NCBI GenBank assembly: GCA_009760885.1
Contig: CM019715.1
Coordinates: 20,970,003 to 21,034,002, forward strand
DNA length: 64,000 nucleotides
Source: Achatina immaculata
Lineage: Eukaryota; Mollusca; Gastropoda; Stylommatophora; Achatinidae
Direction of reading: 5' to 3'
Position numbers and translations under genes: made by a program. The stretch's first letter is position 1. Each line of letters begins with the position of its first letter. Positions 1 through 11,741 of the stretch are shown here, one piece after another. The notes beneath the pieces were generated by a model. That model was not told where the DNA came from. It worked only from the letters and a program-made list of their open reading frames with translations, and did not search any database.

Positions 1-45
1 AAAGGATCACAAAGGTATAGTCTGATTTGCAGTATGGCATATTAT

Positions 46-47
<2 letters not shown>

Positions 48-78
<31 letters not shown>
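48..78. repeat. (AT)n microsatellite
   Basis: Alternating AT run directly abutting the 3' end of the minus-strand LINE fragment that starts at about 79. The same LINE family ends in an AT run at 24.23 kb, so the run is probably the element's 3' tail. Confidence 0.85.
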
Positions 79-1010
79 CCTTCCCGTACCGTTAAACGTC
101 ACATAGGGCTCGCAAGTTTTCCTGTTTCCAACGAGCTTTTACACCTCATCAAGGGATTTTATGCCCACTAAACTAGCCTCTCTTAACAATGTCCTCTTCA
201 GAGTTTCACATGGTGGACACGGCCTACCGTGTTCCATTTTATAGCTTGTTTTGGGATTCTCTGACTGTTTCTTCTCATCACACGACCTACCTATGTCCAT
301 CTTTTTCTGATCACACATGAAACAGGTTGTTCGCTCATCTGTCTTATCTATGGGTTGTTCTCGAATTCGTTCCACTTTATACCGAGTATTTTCCTTAGAC
401 GTTTGTTTTTGAAAGAGTCTAATTTGTTGTTTATTTCTTTAGTTGTTTTCCAGCTTTCACATGCATAAATGAGGGTGGATTATATTTGAATTGAATAATC
501 TTAGCCTGGTTTTGCGCTTATAACTTTTGAATGCCATGTTCTCAAGATTCTTGAAGGTCAATGTTGGTTTGGCAATTCGAATTCCATCTTCCTTTCTGGT
601 GTCACCATCCTGGTCTATTAAGCAAATTGGTTTACTTCTTCAACAGCTGTTCCTTCTATGAATATTTTTCCATCTTGATTAATGGAAAGTTTCATTATTT
701 TTGTTATTTCCTTGTTAATTTCAAGTTATATTTTACTAGCCATTGAAGACAGGGTATCTGATTTTTATTGCACGGAATTCACATTATTACTGATAAGAGT
801 TATGTCATCTCCAAAATCAAGATCTTCTAGTTGGGTTCCGTGTGTCCATCAGCGCCCGTTTTAATTGTGCAATATTTTTTTCATTATGAAGTCTATGGCA
901 ATTCCAAAAGGCGAGGGAGATAGTAAAAATCCTTGTTTCACACCTGTTTCAATCTGAAACTATTCGCCCATTCCTTCTTCTGAACAAACATCTGTTGTAG
1001 AGATCCTTAA
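79..1010 (-). pseudogene. LINE fragment, reverse transcriptase C-terminal part and tail
   Basis: Minus-strand translation gives, in shifting frames, a thumb/connection segment (residues like ACESWKTTKEI and KLDSFKNKRLRKI) and a tail with GRP..ETLKRTLLREA..GIKSLDEV typical of non-LTR retrotransposon C-termini. Further upstream (about 860-960) it shares nucleotide similarity with the LINE copy at 2.68-3.83 kb. The 3' end, reading toward low coordinates, carries the motif GACGTTTAACGGTACGGGAAGG followed by AT repeats, nearly identical to the end of the plus-strand element at 24.2 kb. A short scrap of the same 3' end lies at about 22,552-22,590. Several stops and frameshifts interrupt it; it is a dead copy. 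Confidence 0.7.
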
Positions 1011-1480
1011 TGATGTTGACAGTCTTAGATGGTATTCAATATAGTCTTAATAGTTTGATTGCTAACTTTTGTTTATGAGAGATTTGATTTGTTAAATGGA
1101 CTAATCATAAACCACAACGAATTCCTGTTTTTATATTATTTTAACACTTTCTCCACTATGAGCTATGTAGAGCACTGTGTTGAAACTTACATACAAATAC
1201 TTTTGTGTCTATACAGTTTTATTTGATTTGTTTAAGTGTATGTACTGTATAAGTAGGCATCTACTGTATAAAGGCATCGTCAAATTTCTTTAGCAAAAAT
1301 ATGTTGAATGTGTTTATTATGTAGTTACTTGTGTAATCTGGGGATTTTTGGTCTGGTGGTATGAAAAATTTATACTTTTTTTTCTTTAACTGTCTTAATG
1401 TTAAGAAACAATCATTAGTTATTGTGGGGGCAAATAAAACTGGTCTAAAATTATTCAATAAATAATCAGAAAAGAATCCA
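1011..1480. other. AT-rich sequence, nothing recognised
   Basis: No array, RNA gene or coding similarity seen. The 65-codon open frame on the minus strand here has no recognisable composition. Confidence 0.5.
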
Positions 1481-1489
1481 ACAACGAAC

Positions 1490-1860
1490 CTGATCCATTA
1501 CACCAACTACAAAGACATCAGAAAACCATCCTCTTTCGCTTATGGAAAGGTCACTACAGACTACTGAGCCACCTATATCGACTCAAAATATCTCACGCAG
1601 ACGAGTGTCCATTCGGGAACATAGTCCAGACTCCGGAACGTATCCTTCAAAAAGAGCCCAAAATATGCGGACCTGAGACGTGAGTCATGGCCTGAGGGCA
1701 TGAGCATGGGGCAAACGCTTTGGGGCTCCTATCAGGAACCTGGAGAGGACTGCGGGTTGTGCCCTGTAGACAGGGATCAGGATCTGACGTGACCAACAAC
1801 CTCGAACACAAAGAAGAAGAAGAAGAAGAAGAAGAAGAAGGAGGAGGAGGAGGAGAAGAC
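1490..1860 (+). pseudogene. LINE 3' tail (RNase H-type) with (GAA)n end
   Basis: The plus strand reads KTILFRLWKGHYRLLSHLYR then DECPFGNIVQTPERILQKEPK, the 'RTGH...L...QT.EHILQ.CP' tail found downstream of RNase H in one group of non-LTR retrotransposons. The Cys pair of the tail is degenerate. After the tail comes a (GAA)n/(GAG)n run (about 1,811-1,856). Two relatives in this window, at 20.2-20.5 kb (plus) and 51.38-51.62 kb (minus), also end in GAA-rich runs, so the microsatellite is likely the element's own 3' tail. Confidence 0.6.
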
Positions 1861-2675
1861 ATTTTAAAAAGGAACTGAGATATATCAGATCGTCATTACT
1901 ACATGCTAATCCGATTTGAGGACTTCTAATGAACATATCTTTTAGCGTAATCACGCGCACAAGTCACAATATTCTCGCCAGTTATACAAGAAAAACAAGG
2001 TCCAGTCAAGCAAGTCTCATGTGAGATGTAAGAAATCTCGCCTCGCTTCTTTCCAACAATTATTGCCACGATTTATCTTTGCTCTTCAGCACCAAGGGTC
2101 ACGTTGTACGTGGCTGTGCGGTGACTTTAAAGGATTGTCCTGGTACTGGAGGCCTCTGGTGACATTTGCACAGAGGACTTCCCCACCAAAATTCAATCTC
2201 AACGGCTTCTCTCTGAGACAGTGACAATATGGACAGTGATTACTGAAAATAGAATCATACAGGGGAGTTTGATGTCGCCAGACGTCTTAAGAATAAAAGG
2301 AACAAGAATAAAAATGTGATGTAATGAAACAACCGTTATTTCAGTAAACTTATCAACAGAAAACAGGCAACAGAAAAGATGAAACAGCAAACAACTGTAG
2401 AAAAGGGAAAGTACCTTTTATGATGTCTTCTTAGTAGATATCCAATATGAAACGTTTGCTTCATTTATTTTTTTTTCTTTCATTTTCATTTCTTAAAATA
2501 ATACACTTCCTAGAGTCACTCGACTGATGTCTTCATTACATTCATTTAATTGAATCTCATCAAGAAAATGGCGAAGCTGGGCAATGGCGTATTGTCCGTT
2601 AAGTTGTACAGACTTAAGCCCGTGGGGCCCGGAATTCTACGGGGCCCCGAGTGAAGGAAAAAAGCTGCAAATATG
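1861..2675. other. Unassigned non-repetitive sequence
   Basis: No recognised gene. It holds small open frames without recognisable domains and a GC-rich patch around 2,618-2,650 with a GGGGCCCC-type palindrome. Nothing else is supported. Confidence 0.5.
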
Positions 2676-2679
2676 GATT

Positions 2680-3830
2680 ATTGTTTCACGTGTCAATCAT
2701 TTATACATGTTATTCCACTTGATAGCTTGTTTGGGGATCCTCTGATTCATCACATGACCGACATATGTCCATCATCTTTTTTGATCACCCATGAGACAGG
2801 TTGTTGTTTGCTCATCTGTCTTATCTCTGCATTGTTCTTTAATTCGTTCCACTTTATACCGACTATTTTCCTTAGGCATTTGTTTTCAAAAGAGTCTAAT
2901 TTCCTGTCTATTTCTTTAGCTGCTTTATAGCTACAAACATGTATAAATGAGGGTGGATATTACATCTGGATTGAAGAATCTTAACTTGGTTTTTGTGCTT
3001 ATAACTTTTGAATGTCATATGATCTCGAGAATCTTTAAGGTCAATGCTGCCTTTGCAATCCTAATTCTAACTTCCTTTCTTGTGTCACCATCCTGGTCTA
3101 TGTAGCTGCCGAAATATGCAGAATGATTTATTTCTTCAAGAGCTGTTCCTTCTACGTATATTTGTCCTTCGTCGTTAATGAGAACCTTCATTATTTTTGT
3201 TTTATCTTTGTTAATTTCAAGTCCTATTTTACTACCCATTGAAGACAGGGTATCAGTTTTTTCTTGCATTGATTTCACATTGTCACTGATAAGAGTTGTG
3301 TCATCTGCAAAATCAAGATATTCCAGTTTGGTCTCACGTACCCAGTCAATGCTCATTTTACCTGTGCAGCATTTTTTCATTATGTAGTCTATGGCAATTC
3401 CAAAAAGCAAGGGAGATAATATAATCCTTGTTTCACTCCTGTTTCAATCTGGAAACATTCACTCATTCCTTCTTCTGTGTTAACTGCACAAACATATCCG
3501 TTGAGGAAGTCTCTAATGAATGCTGATAATCTTAGATGGTATTCCATAAATTCTTAAAACTCTCCACAATGAATCTGTGTATGCTATCACATGCATTTTT
3601 AAAGTCGATAAAGTTCAGGATTAATGGTTTTTGCTTTTCATTATGTTCTTCAAGTATTATTCTCAGAGTAAAGATCTGGTGGAGACAGCTTCTCCCTTCT
3701 CGAAATCCTGTTTGTTCTTCTTTCATTGCAGCATTATTGTGTGTAATACACTGCCATGTATTTGTAGCGGAGACCACGGTCAGAGGGGAATCAGCCGGGA
3801 ACTCTTACTATGTTTATTCTAGTAGACTTG
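2680..3830 (-). pseudogene. LINE fragment with reverse transcriptase palm motifs
   Basis: Second copy of the family at 79-1,010, same strand, about 2.6 kb away. Reading the minus strand from high coordinates: finger/palm segment with GFREGRSCLHQIFTLR and FIDFKNACDSIH (motif A), then the palm continuation with LEYLDFADDTTLISD (motif C, FADD) and KIGLEINKDKTKIM, then the thumb with KLDSFENKCLRKIVGIKWNE near 2,850. Frames change between segments and the endonuclease part is missing, so it is 5'-truncated and inactive. Confidence 0.8.
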
Positions 3831-3937
3831 GGCATGGTTAATCCGTCACACAAGACACATTTTTAATATTCATCAATTTCTCATAAAATTCGCTTTTGCC
3901 CATAGGTTTGTCTTTCGATAACTGCGAATAAGATTGC

Positions 3938-3939
<2 letters not shown>

Positions 3940-3982
<43 letters not shown>

Positions 3983-4300
3983 TATATATATATATATTAT
4001 ATATATTATATATATATATACTGTATATGGTACTATATATATACTGTATATGGTACTATATATATACACTATATATATTGTATATGGTACTATATATATA
4101 TATACTATATATACTGTATATGGTACTATATATATACTATATATACTGTATATGGCACTAGATATATATATATACACACTATGTATATTGTATATGGTAC
4201 TATATATATACTATATATACTGTATATGGTACTATATATATACTATATATATTGTATATGGTACTATATATATATACTATATATACTGTATATGGTACTC
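3940..4300. repeat. AT microsatellite grading into a TATGGTAC minisatellite
   Basis: Pure AT run, then repeated TATATGGTACTATATATA units of about 30-37 bp. The second copy is at 5,875-6,160 and is shorter. Confidence 0.9.
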
Positions 4301-4545
4301 CCAGTACCCTGACTAACTAATCAAGGATCGCCATAGCCCCCATGGTGGGGGTTGGAGTCTGCTAATGCACTGTTGCACATCTATTTTTTATAAATAGGAA
4401 ACTACGAGGCTTTGGTACAGTAAAGTAAGAGAACACAGTTTTGTATGATTAGACCTAGAAAAAATCATAGACAAAGCACTTTAGTGAGACGTGAGAGAAA
4501 GAAAAATCACAAGAGAATTACCTGGGATTCGAACATGGACTCCGG

Positions 4546-4815
4546 TAGGAACAAGGTAGCGACTGACACAAACAGGACAGTAGGTAGGAACAAAGTAGCG
4601 ACTGACACAGACAGGACAGTAGGTAGGAACAAGGTAGCGACTGACACAGACAGGACAGTAGGCAGGAACAAAATAGCGACTGACACAGACAGGACAGTAG
4701 GTAGGAACAAAGTAGCGACTGACACAGACAGGACAGTAGGTAGGAACAAAGTAGCGACTGACACAGACAGGACAGTAGGCAGGAACAAAGTAGCGACTGA
4801 CATAGACAGGACAGT
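4546..4815. repeat. 39-bp minisatellite, about 7 copies
   Basis: The unit contains GTAGGAACAAAGTAGCGACT and GACACAGACAGGACA. Because 39 is a multiple of three, the plus strand reads a 13-residue repeat (GRNKVATDTDRTV) inside a 144-codon frame and the minus strand is open too. This is a shadow of the repeat, not evidence of a gene. An identical array lies at 6,409-6,678. Confidence 0.9.
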
Positions 4816-5539
4816 CAGTCTTAATGACGGCTTCTGCTATAGGTTTTCTTTAGTTCCTTCTCTTGTTATAAAGAAATAGGCCAGCATTTGACTTCCATGC
4901 TTTCCTACTTTCTTCTACTTACGAAACTTACTGTCTGTACAAGATGTCCTATCATACGGTTATTATTATTACTTGTTTCAAAACTCTTATTTCATGGAAC
5001 AAATGATTAGTTTGTTACTATCGTGCGCTGTTAGCCTTTGTTACAGTACCATCTAACAAGACAATTAATTGTTGTCCCTAGTGGAAGGATTGAAAGAAAA
5101 CAATGAATAATTTACTTCTTTGTGACAAGGGAGTTAACCCATTCAATTAAACAGAATTACGTCTCTTTTGCTCAGATATATATATTTTTTAAATTCCCTG
5201 TAATTTTGTCAGAGAGGTAGACACGCCAGATGTTTGGTGAAAATGGACCGAGTACACATTGTAATAAAAACTAGAAGTTTAAAATGAATTAGTCAGCACG
5301 AACTCTATTAAAATGAGAATGTATGTTTTGCTGTTGATGGAGCTACAGATAGAAGCAAGCTAATATGTGATTTTTCTGGTCCGAATACAGATGGCTCTCG
5401 ACGTACGTACAAACGTACTTACATAAGAAATTTCCGACAAGTAAAAAACATGTTTATAGGCGCCGAAGCAGACAGTAGGTAGATAGTTAAAGTCATTAGG
5501 TAGACCTGTCTATCTGTCTGTCCGTGTTACAAACATTTC

Positions 5540-5690
5540 AAAATGCACGCGGAACTGACCGTCTGCGCATGCGCAAGTCAGTGCAGATCGGATGCAAGTT
5601 TATCATGTCGCGCTAACTTCTCTGTGATTTGGTGAGTGATTTTTATTTATTTATTTTTTTTATTTTTGCGTATTTCTACAGTTGGCAGAA
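5540..5690 (+). promoter_or_regulatory. Possible promoter and first exon with NRF1-type palindrome
   Basis: TGCGCATGCGCA, a perfect NRF1-type palindrome, lies at 5,564-5,575 in a locally CpG-richer patch. About 55 bp downstream a splice-donor-like GGTGAGTGAT (GT at 5,632) is followed by a T-rich tract and TATTTCTACAG (AG at 5,681), which would make a 50-bp intron. No coding frame clearly runs through. The arrangement is duplicated at 7,432-7,549. Similar core elements also occur by chance; the call is tentative. Confidence 0.3.
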
Positions 5691-5845
5691 CATGATAATC
5701 GTAAACGTGCACTTGAAATTGGGGGTTGAGGAGCGTTGTGGGGGTTGGGGAGGGGGGGAGTGGAGGCAGCTTAGAAGCGTGCCCCAATCAATTTGGGAAG
5801 CAAAATGGAGAAGGATGTGGAGTATGAAAGTGGGCAAAGTTTACC

Positions 5846-5871
5846 CTTTCGATAACTGCGAATAAGATTGC

Positions 5872-5911
<40 letters not shown>

Positions 5912-7714
5912 TGTATATGGTACTATATATATATACTATATATATTGTATATGGTACTATATATATACTATATATACTGTATATGGTACTATATATATAC
6001 TATATATACTGTATATGGCACTAGATATATATATATATACACTATATATATTGTATATGGTACTATATATATACTATATATACTGTATATGGTACTATAT
6101 ATATACTATATATATTGTATATGGTACTATATATATATACTATATATACTGTATATGGTACTCCCAGTACCCTGACTAACTAATCAAGGATCGCCATAGC
6201 CCCCATGGTGGGGGTTGGAGTCTGCTAATGCACTGTTGCACATCTATTTTTTATAAATAGGAAACTACGAGGCTTTGGTACAGTAAAGTAAGAGAACACA
6301 GTTTTGTATGATTAGACCTAGAAAAAATCATAGACAAAGCACTTTAGTGAGACGTGAGAGAAAGAAAAATCACAAGAGAATTACCTGGGATTCGAACATG
6401 GACTCCGGTAGGAACAAGGTAGCGACTGACACAAACAGGACAGTAGGTAGGAACAAAGTAGCGACTGACACAGACAGGACAGTAGGTAGGAACAAGGTAG
6501 CGACTGACACAGACAGGACAGTAGGCAGGAACAAAATAGCGACTGACACAGACAGGACAGTAGGTAGGAACAAAGTAGCGACTGACACAGACAGGACAGT
6601 AGGTAGGAACAAAGTAGCGACTGACACAGACAGGACAGTAGGCAGGAACAAAGTAGCGACTGACATAGACAGGACAGTCAGTCTTAATGACGGCTTCTGC
6701 TATAGGTTTTCTTTAGTTCCTTCTCTTGTTATAAAGAAATAGGCCAGCATTTGACTTCCATGCTTTCCTACTTTCTTCTACTTACGAAACTTACTGTCTG
6801 TACAAGATGTCCTATCATACGGTTATTATTATTACTTGTTTCAAAACTCTTATTTCATGGAACAAATGATTAGTTTGTTACTATCGTGCGCTGTTAGCCT
6901 TTGTTACAGTACCATCTAACAAGACAATTAATTGTTGTCCCTAGTGGAAGGATTGAAAGAAAACAATGAATAATTTACTTCTTTGTGACAAGGGAGTTAA
7001 CCCATTCAATTAAACAGAATTACGTCTCTTTTGCTCAGATATATATATTTTTTAAATTCCCTGTAATTTTGTCACAGAGGTAGACACGCCAGATGTTTGG
7101 TGAAAATGGACCGAGTACACATTTTAATAAAAACTAGAAGTTTAAAATGAATTAGCCAGCACGAACTCTATTAAAATGAGAATGTATGTTTTGCTGTTGA
7201 TGGAGCTACAGATAGAAGCAAGCTAATATGTGATTTTTCTGGTCCGAATACAGATGGCTCTCGACGTACATAAAGACGTACTTACATAAGAAATTTCCGA
7301 CAAGTAAAAAAAAAAAAATGTTTATAACCGCCAAAGCAGACAGTAGGTAGATAGTTAAAGTCAGTAGGTAGACCTATCTATCTGTCTGTCCGTGTTACAA
7401 ACATTTCAAAATGCACGCGGAACTGACCGTCTGCGCATGCGCAAGTCAGTGCAGATCGGATGCAAGTTTATCATGTCGCGCTAACTTCTCTGTGATTTGG
7501 TGAGTGATTTTTATTTATTTATTTTTTTTATTTTTGCGTATTTCTACAGTTGGTAGAACATGATAATCGTAAACGTGCACTTGAAATTGGGGGTTGAGGA
7601 GCGTTGTGGGGGTTGGGGAGGGGGGGAGTGGAGGCAGCTTAGAAGCGTGCCCCAATCAATTTGGGAAGCAAAATAGAGAAGGATGTGGAGTATGAAAGTG
7701 GGCAAAGTTTACCC
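5846..7714. repeat. 1.9 kb tandem duplication, copy B
   Basis: Head-to-tail duplicate of 3,912-5,845. Downstream of the AT array the offset is a constant 1,863 bp through the 39-bp array. Very high identity suggests recent duplication, or two haplotypes placed in series by the assembler. Confidence 0.9.
6409..6678. repeat. 39-bp minisatellite, second copy
   Basis: Duplicate of the array at 4,546-4,815 carried by the 1.9 kb tandem duplication; same copy number and variants. Confidence 0.9.
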
Positions 7715-7734
7715 TCTGTCACACGTGATCGAGG

Positions 7735-8133
7735 TTTGGTGGTATCAGCTGTGAACCTAGCGTGATATCAGCTGTGAACCTAGCGTGATATCAGCTGTGA
7801 ACCTAGCGTGATATCAGCTGTGAACCTAGCGTGATATCAGCTGTGAACCTAGCGTGATATCAGCTGTGAACCTAGCGTGATATCAGCTGTGAACCTAGCG
7901 TGATATCAGCTGTGAACTTAGCGTGATATCAGCTGTGAACCTAGCGTGATATCAGCTGTGAACCTAGCATGATATCAGATGTGAACCTAGCGTGATATCA
8001 GCTGTGAACCTAGCGTGATATCAGCTGTGAACCTAGCGTGATATCAGCTGTGAACCTAGCGTGATATCAGCTGTGAACCTAGCGTGATATCAGCTGTGAA
8101 CCTAGCGTGATATCAGCTGTGAACCTAGCGTGA
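7735..8133. repeat. 23-bp minisatellite, about 17 copies
   Basis: The unit is made of TGATATCA, CAGCTG and TGAACCTAGCG. It therefore carries two short palindromes per unit. Very homogeneous, with only about three single-base variants (near 7,918, 7,970 and 7,979), implying recent amplification. Confidence 0.95.
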
Positions 8134-8290
8134 AGAAATGTAGCCACGTAAAATAAGCTGCGGAATTAACGACAGGCAGAAAGTTAACAATCGTAACAAA
8201 GGAAAGGGAACGTTTAGTCGGGTGAAAACAGTAAAGCAGCGTCAACTCCGTGGATGGAAGACCACACAGAGAAAAGTTGACCGCTAGGCT

Positions 8291-9220
8291 TAATGACGAT
8301 AGAAGCAAAGACAAGACCAGATATAGATAAGTGTTCCACTAAGTTTATAATGATGATACAAGCAAATACAAGACCAGATATAGATAAGTGTTCCACTAAG
8401 TTTATAATGATGATACAAGCAAATACAAGACCAGATATAGATAAGTGTTCCACTAAGTTATAATGATGATACAAGCAAATACAAGACCAGATATAGATAA
8501 GTGTTCCACTAAGTTTATAATGATGATACAAGCAAATACAAGACCAGATATAGATAAGTGTTCCACTAAGTTTATAATGATGATACAAGCAAATACAAAA
8601 CCAGATATAGATAAGTGTTCCACTAAGTTTATAATGATGATACAAGCAAATACAAGACCAGATATAGATAAGTGTTCCACTAAGTTTATAATGATGATAC
8701 AAGCAAATACAAGACCAGATATAGATAAGTGTTCCACTAAGTTTATAATGATGATACAAGCAAATACAAAACCAGATATAGATAAGTGTTCCACTAAGTT
8801 TATAATGATGATACAAGCAAATACAAGACCAGATATAGATAAGTGTTCCACTAAGTTTATAATGATGATACAAGCAAATACAAGACCAGATATAGATAGG
8901 TATTCCACTAAGTTTATAATGATGATACAAGCAAATACAAGACCAGATATAGATAAGTGTTCCACTAAGTTTATAATGATGATACAAGCAAATACAAGAC
9001 CAGATATAGATAAGTGTTCCACTAAGTTTATAATGATGATACAAGCAAATACAAGACCAGATATAGATAAGTATTCCACTAAGTTTATAATGATGATACA
9101 AGCAAATACAAGACCAGATATAGATAAGTATTCCACTAAGTTTATAATGATGATACAAGCAAATACAAGACCAGATATAGATAAGTATTCCACTAAGTTT
9201 ATAATGATGATACAAGCAAA
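8291..9220. repeat. 57-bp minisatellite, about 16 copies
   Basis: The unit includes ATGATGATACAAGCAAATAC, AAGACCAGATATAGATAAG and TGTTCCACTAAGTTTATA. The length is 3 x 19, so long frames of 333 codons (minus) and 263 codons (plus) are open in parallel. One unit near 8,455 has lost a base and interrupts the plus frame. First and last units are degenerate. Confidence 0.95.
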
Positions 9221-9284
9221 GTGTTTGTCGTACTCAGTGTTGGTGTTGAATTAACATTTATTGACCTGGCTCAAATCACAACAC

Positions 9285-9350
9285 CACACACAAGACAACA
9301 CACAACACTACACACAACACTACACACAACACTACACACAACACTACGCA
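9285..9350. repeat. 10-bp CACAACACTA repeat
   Basis: About five tandem units of ACACAACACT directly after the end of unique sequence that follows the 57-bp array. Confidence 0.85.
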
Positions 9351-9377
9351 TCTTGACGAACTCGATGAATGTAAAGT

Positions 9378-9500
9378 CCAGGCTGGCTCTCCAAGATAAC
9401 TGACTCTCCAAGACAGCACTGGCTCTCCAAGACAACACTGGCTCTCCAAGACAACACCGACTCTCCAAGACAACACTGGCTCTCCAGGACAGCACTGGCT
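9378..9500. repeat. 19-bp minisatellite, about 6 copies
   Basis: Units of CTCTCCAAGACAACACTGG with small changes. The last unit runs into the retrotransposon fragment at 9.5 kb. Confidence 0.85.
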
Positions 9501-9529
9501 CAGATCCCAAGCGGATGTCACAGATCCAC

Positions 9530-9840
9530 CGACATTCATTTCTATACCAGGCCATGCAGGTGTCAGGGGAGATGAAAGAGCAGATCAGTTGGCCAACTCA
9601 TGGAGGAATGGCATAAGAGAATGCTATAAGAGAAGCTGGCTACACAAAGGACTTTCACCGACATCTGTGAACCAGCGTCGTTGTCAAGAATGAAGGAACT
9701 GGGCTGGAAAAAACATAACGAGCCTTCAACCGAAAGCTCAACCAAGAAAAGAAGGGGGGTAACTTTAGTTAGTTCTTGTACGGCTGAAGGAGATACTGAA
9801 TCAGGGCACCTATGGATCTTTCCAGAGTGCATGGATGATC
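9530..9840 (+). pseudogene. LINE RNase H-domain fragment
   Basis: The plus-strand frame at 9,538 reads FIPGHAGVRGDERADQLANS, the C-terminal RNase H motif (PGHxG...NExAD) of the RNase H-bearing non-LTR retrotransposons. Downstream are further tail residues in another frame. Truncated at both ends and frame-broken. Confidence 0.7.
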
Positions 9841-10430
<590 letters not shown>

Positions 10431-10437
10431 TAAACAT

Positions 10438-10697
10438 ATAAAGGTAAAGGTAATCCTGTCATGCCTTAGAGGCACATAGGGACATGGTGTTAGTGCCCAT
10501 ATTTTCCTTGACCTGTCAGCACACTAGAGGGTGATATGGTCAGTATCACGCCTGGCTGCCTCTCCTTCCCCAACTCCAGAAGAAGTTGGGTACCCATTTC
10601 TACAGCTGGGTGATGGGGTGCCTCCGGCTGGATTCGAACCCCTGACCTTCGTCATGAGAGACCAGTGCACTAACCACTTCGCCACTCAGACACCCCT
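10438..10697 (-). mobile_element. tRNA-derived SINE
   Basis: Reading the minus strand, the 5' end is tRNA-like: acceptor strand GGGGTGT at 10,696, an A-box-like GTGGCGAAGTGGTTAG, a B-box GGTTCGAATCC, and a complementary GCACCCC ending at 10,615. The acceptor arms pair. A non-tRNA body follows, ending in ACCTTTACCTTT tail repeats. A truncated second copy of the body and tail is at 21.04-21.15 kb, which shows dispersal. tRNA isotype not assigned. It could be mistaken for a tRNA gene, but the repeated body argues for a SINE. Confidence 0.85.
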
Positions 10698-10929
10698 AAA
10701 CATATAACGCCTCATATTCATGGAACTGACATGTGGCGTCCAAATTTGTTTTCATACGCTGAAAGATGTGTGTGTGTGTCCTGTAATCCAGTATGCCTCA
10801 CCAAGAAGACATTTTTAAAAACAATTTTCGTCCTCGCTCGTATTGTCGAGTCCACGTTTTAACAACTGAATCGCATAAAGTAGAGGGTCACGAACACAAA
10901 ATCATCAGAACGAAAGGAAACATCTCCAT

Positions 10930-11442
10930 CTACTGCTGTCCAGGCTGTCCTAAGTGAGGAAGTAACACTGAGAGGAAAGGACTGGCATAGAATCACGTGA
11001 CTCCAGGCTGTTCTAAGTGAGGAAGTAACACTGAGAGGAAAGGATTGGCATAGAATCACGTGACTCCAGCTGTTCTAAGTGAGGAAGTAACACTGAGAGT
11101 AAAGGACTGACATAGAATCACGTGACTCCAGGCTGTTCTAAGTGAGGAAGTAACACTGAGAGTAAAGGACTGACATAGAATCACGTGACTTCAGGCTGTT
11201 CTAAGTGAGGAAGTAACACTGAGAGTAAAGGACTGACATAGAATCACGTGACTCCAGGCTGTTCTAAGTGAGGAAGTAACACTGTGAGTAAATTACTGAC
11301 ATAGAATCACGTGACTCCAGGCTGTTCTAAGTGAGGAAGTAACACTGAGAGTAAAGGACTGACATAGAATCACGTGACTCCAGGCTGTTCTAAGTGAGGA
11401 AGTAACACTGTGAGTAAATTACTGACATAGAATCACGGGACT
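10930..11442. repeat. 63-bp minisatellite, about 8 copies
   Basis: The unit includes CTCCAGGCTGTTCTAAGTGA, GGAAGTAACACTGAGAG and GACATAGAATCACGTGA. Each full unit carries a CACGTG hexamer. Variants (AAAGG/AAATT, GAGAG/GTGAG) alternate, hinting at a two-unit higher-order pattern at the 3' end. Confidence 0.93.
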
Positions 11443-11494
11443 CCGAGAGATTATGTAATATCTTACTTTTTTGTTTGGTTTATGGTACGGCACG

Positions 11495-11562
11495 TAAGGT
11501 TTGTATGTATGTACGTATGTATGTGTGTATGTATGTAGGTAGGTAGGTAGGTAGGTATGTGT
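11495..11562. repeat. (GTAT)n/(GTAG)n microsatellite
   Basis: Tetranucleotide run GTATGTAC / GTATGTAG / GTAGGTAG. Confidence 0.9.
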
Positions 11563-11741
11563 TATATCGCACATAAAAGCGCTTTTTCCTACGAGATTTT
11601 CCATTATTTTCCCAAAGACTTGCGTACTTACTGTTTGTTTGCTTGCGTTGAACAAAGCACATTTACTTCTGCGTTTATCTGTGTTTATGTTAAATTATTC
11701 TTATTGTTGTTCTGTAACAAGGGCATAGAAAATACACGATC

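Larger units (their letters stand above)
3912..5845. repeat. 1.9 kb tandem duplication, copy A
   Basis: Starts with TTTCGATAACTGCG and ends with GGGCAAAGTTTACCC. Copy B follows head-to-tail at 5,846. Contents in order: AT-rich array with TATGGTACTATATA units (3,940-4,300), a piece of a dispersed repeat (4,310-4,400), a 39-bp array (4,546-4,815), about 650 bp of unique sequence, and a possible promoter/exon with an NRF1-type palindrome (5,564). The copies differ by about 70 bp in the AT array and by scattered single-base changes elsewhere. Confidence 0.9.

Noticed and set aside
4445..4879. 144-codon frame with 13-residue repeats, seen twice (also 6,308-6,742)
   Set aside because: It is the 39-bp minisatellite read in one frame. 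Its two identical copies reflect the 1.9 kb duplication, not conservation.
8214..9254. Long open frames on both strands (333 and 263 codons)
   Set aside because: They lie in a 57-bp tandem array; a unit divisible by three and free of stops gives open frames on both strands automatically. No signal peptide, no unique flanks, and one unit's base loss breaks the plus frame.
10615..10696. Functional tRNA gene
   Set aside because: Acceptor arms and boxes are present but the sequence is joined to a dispersed body with a simple-repeat tail, so a SINE head is more likely.
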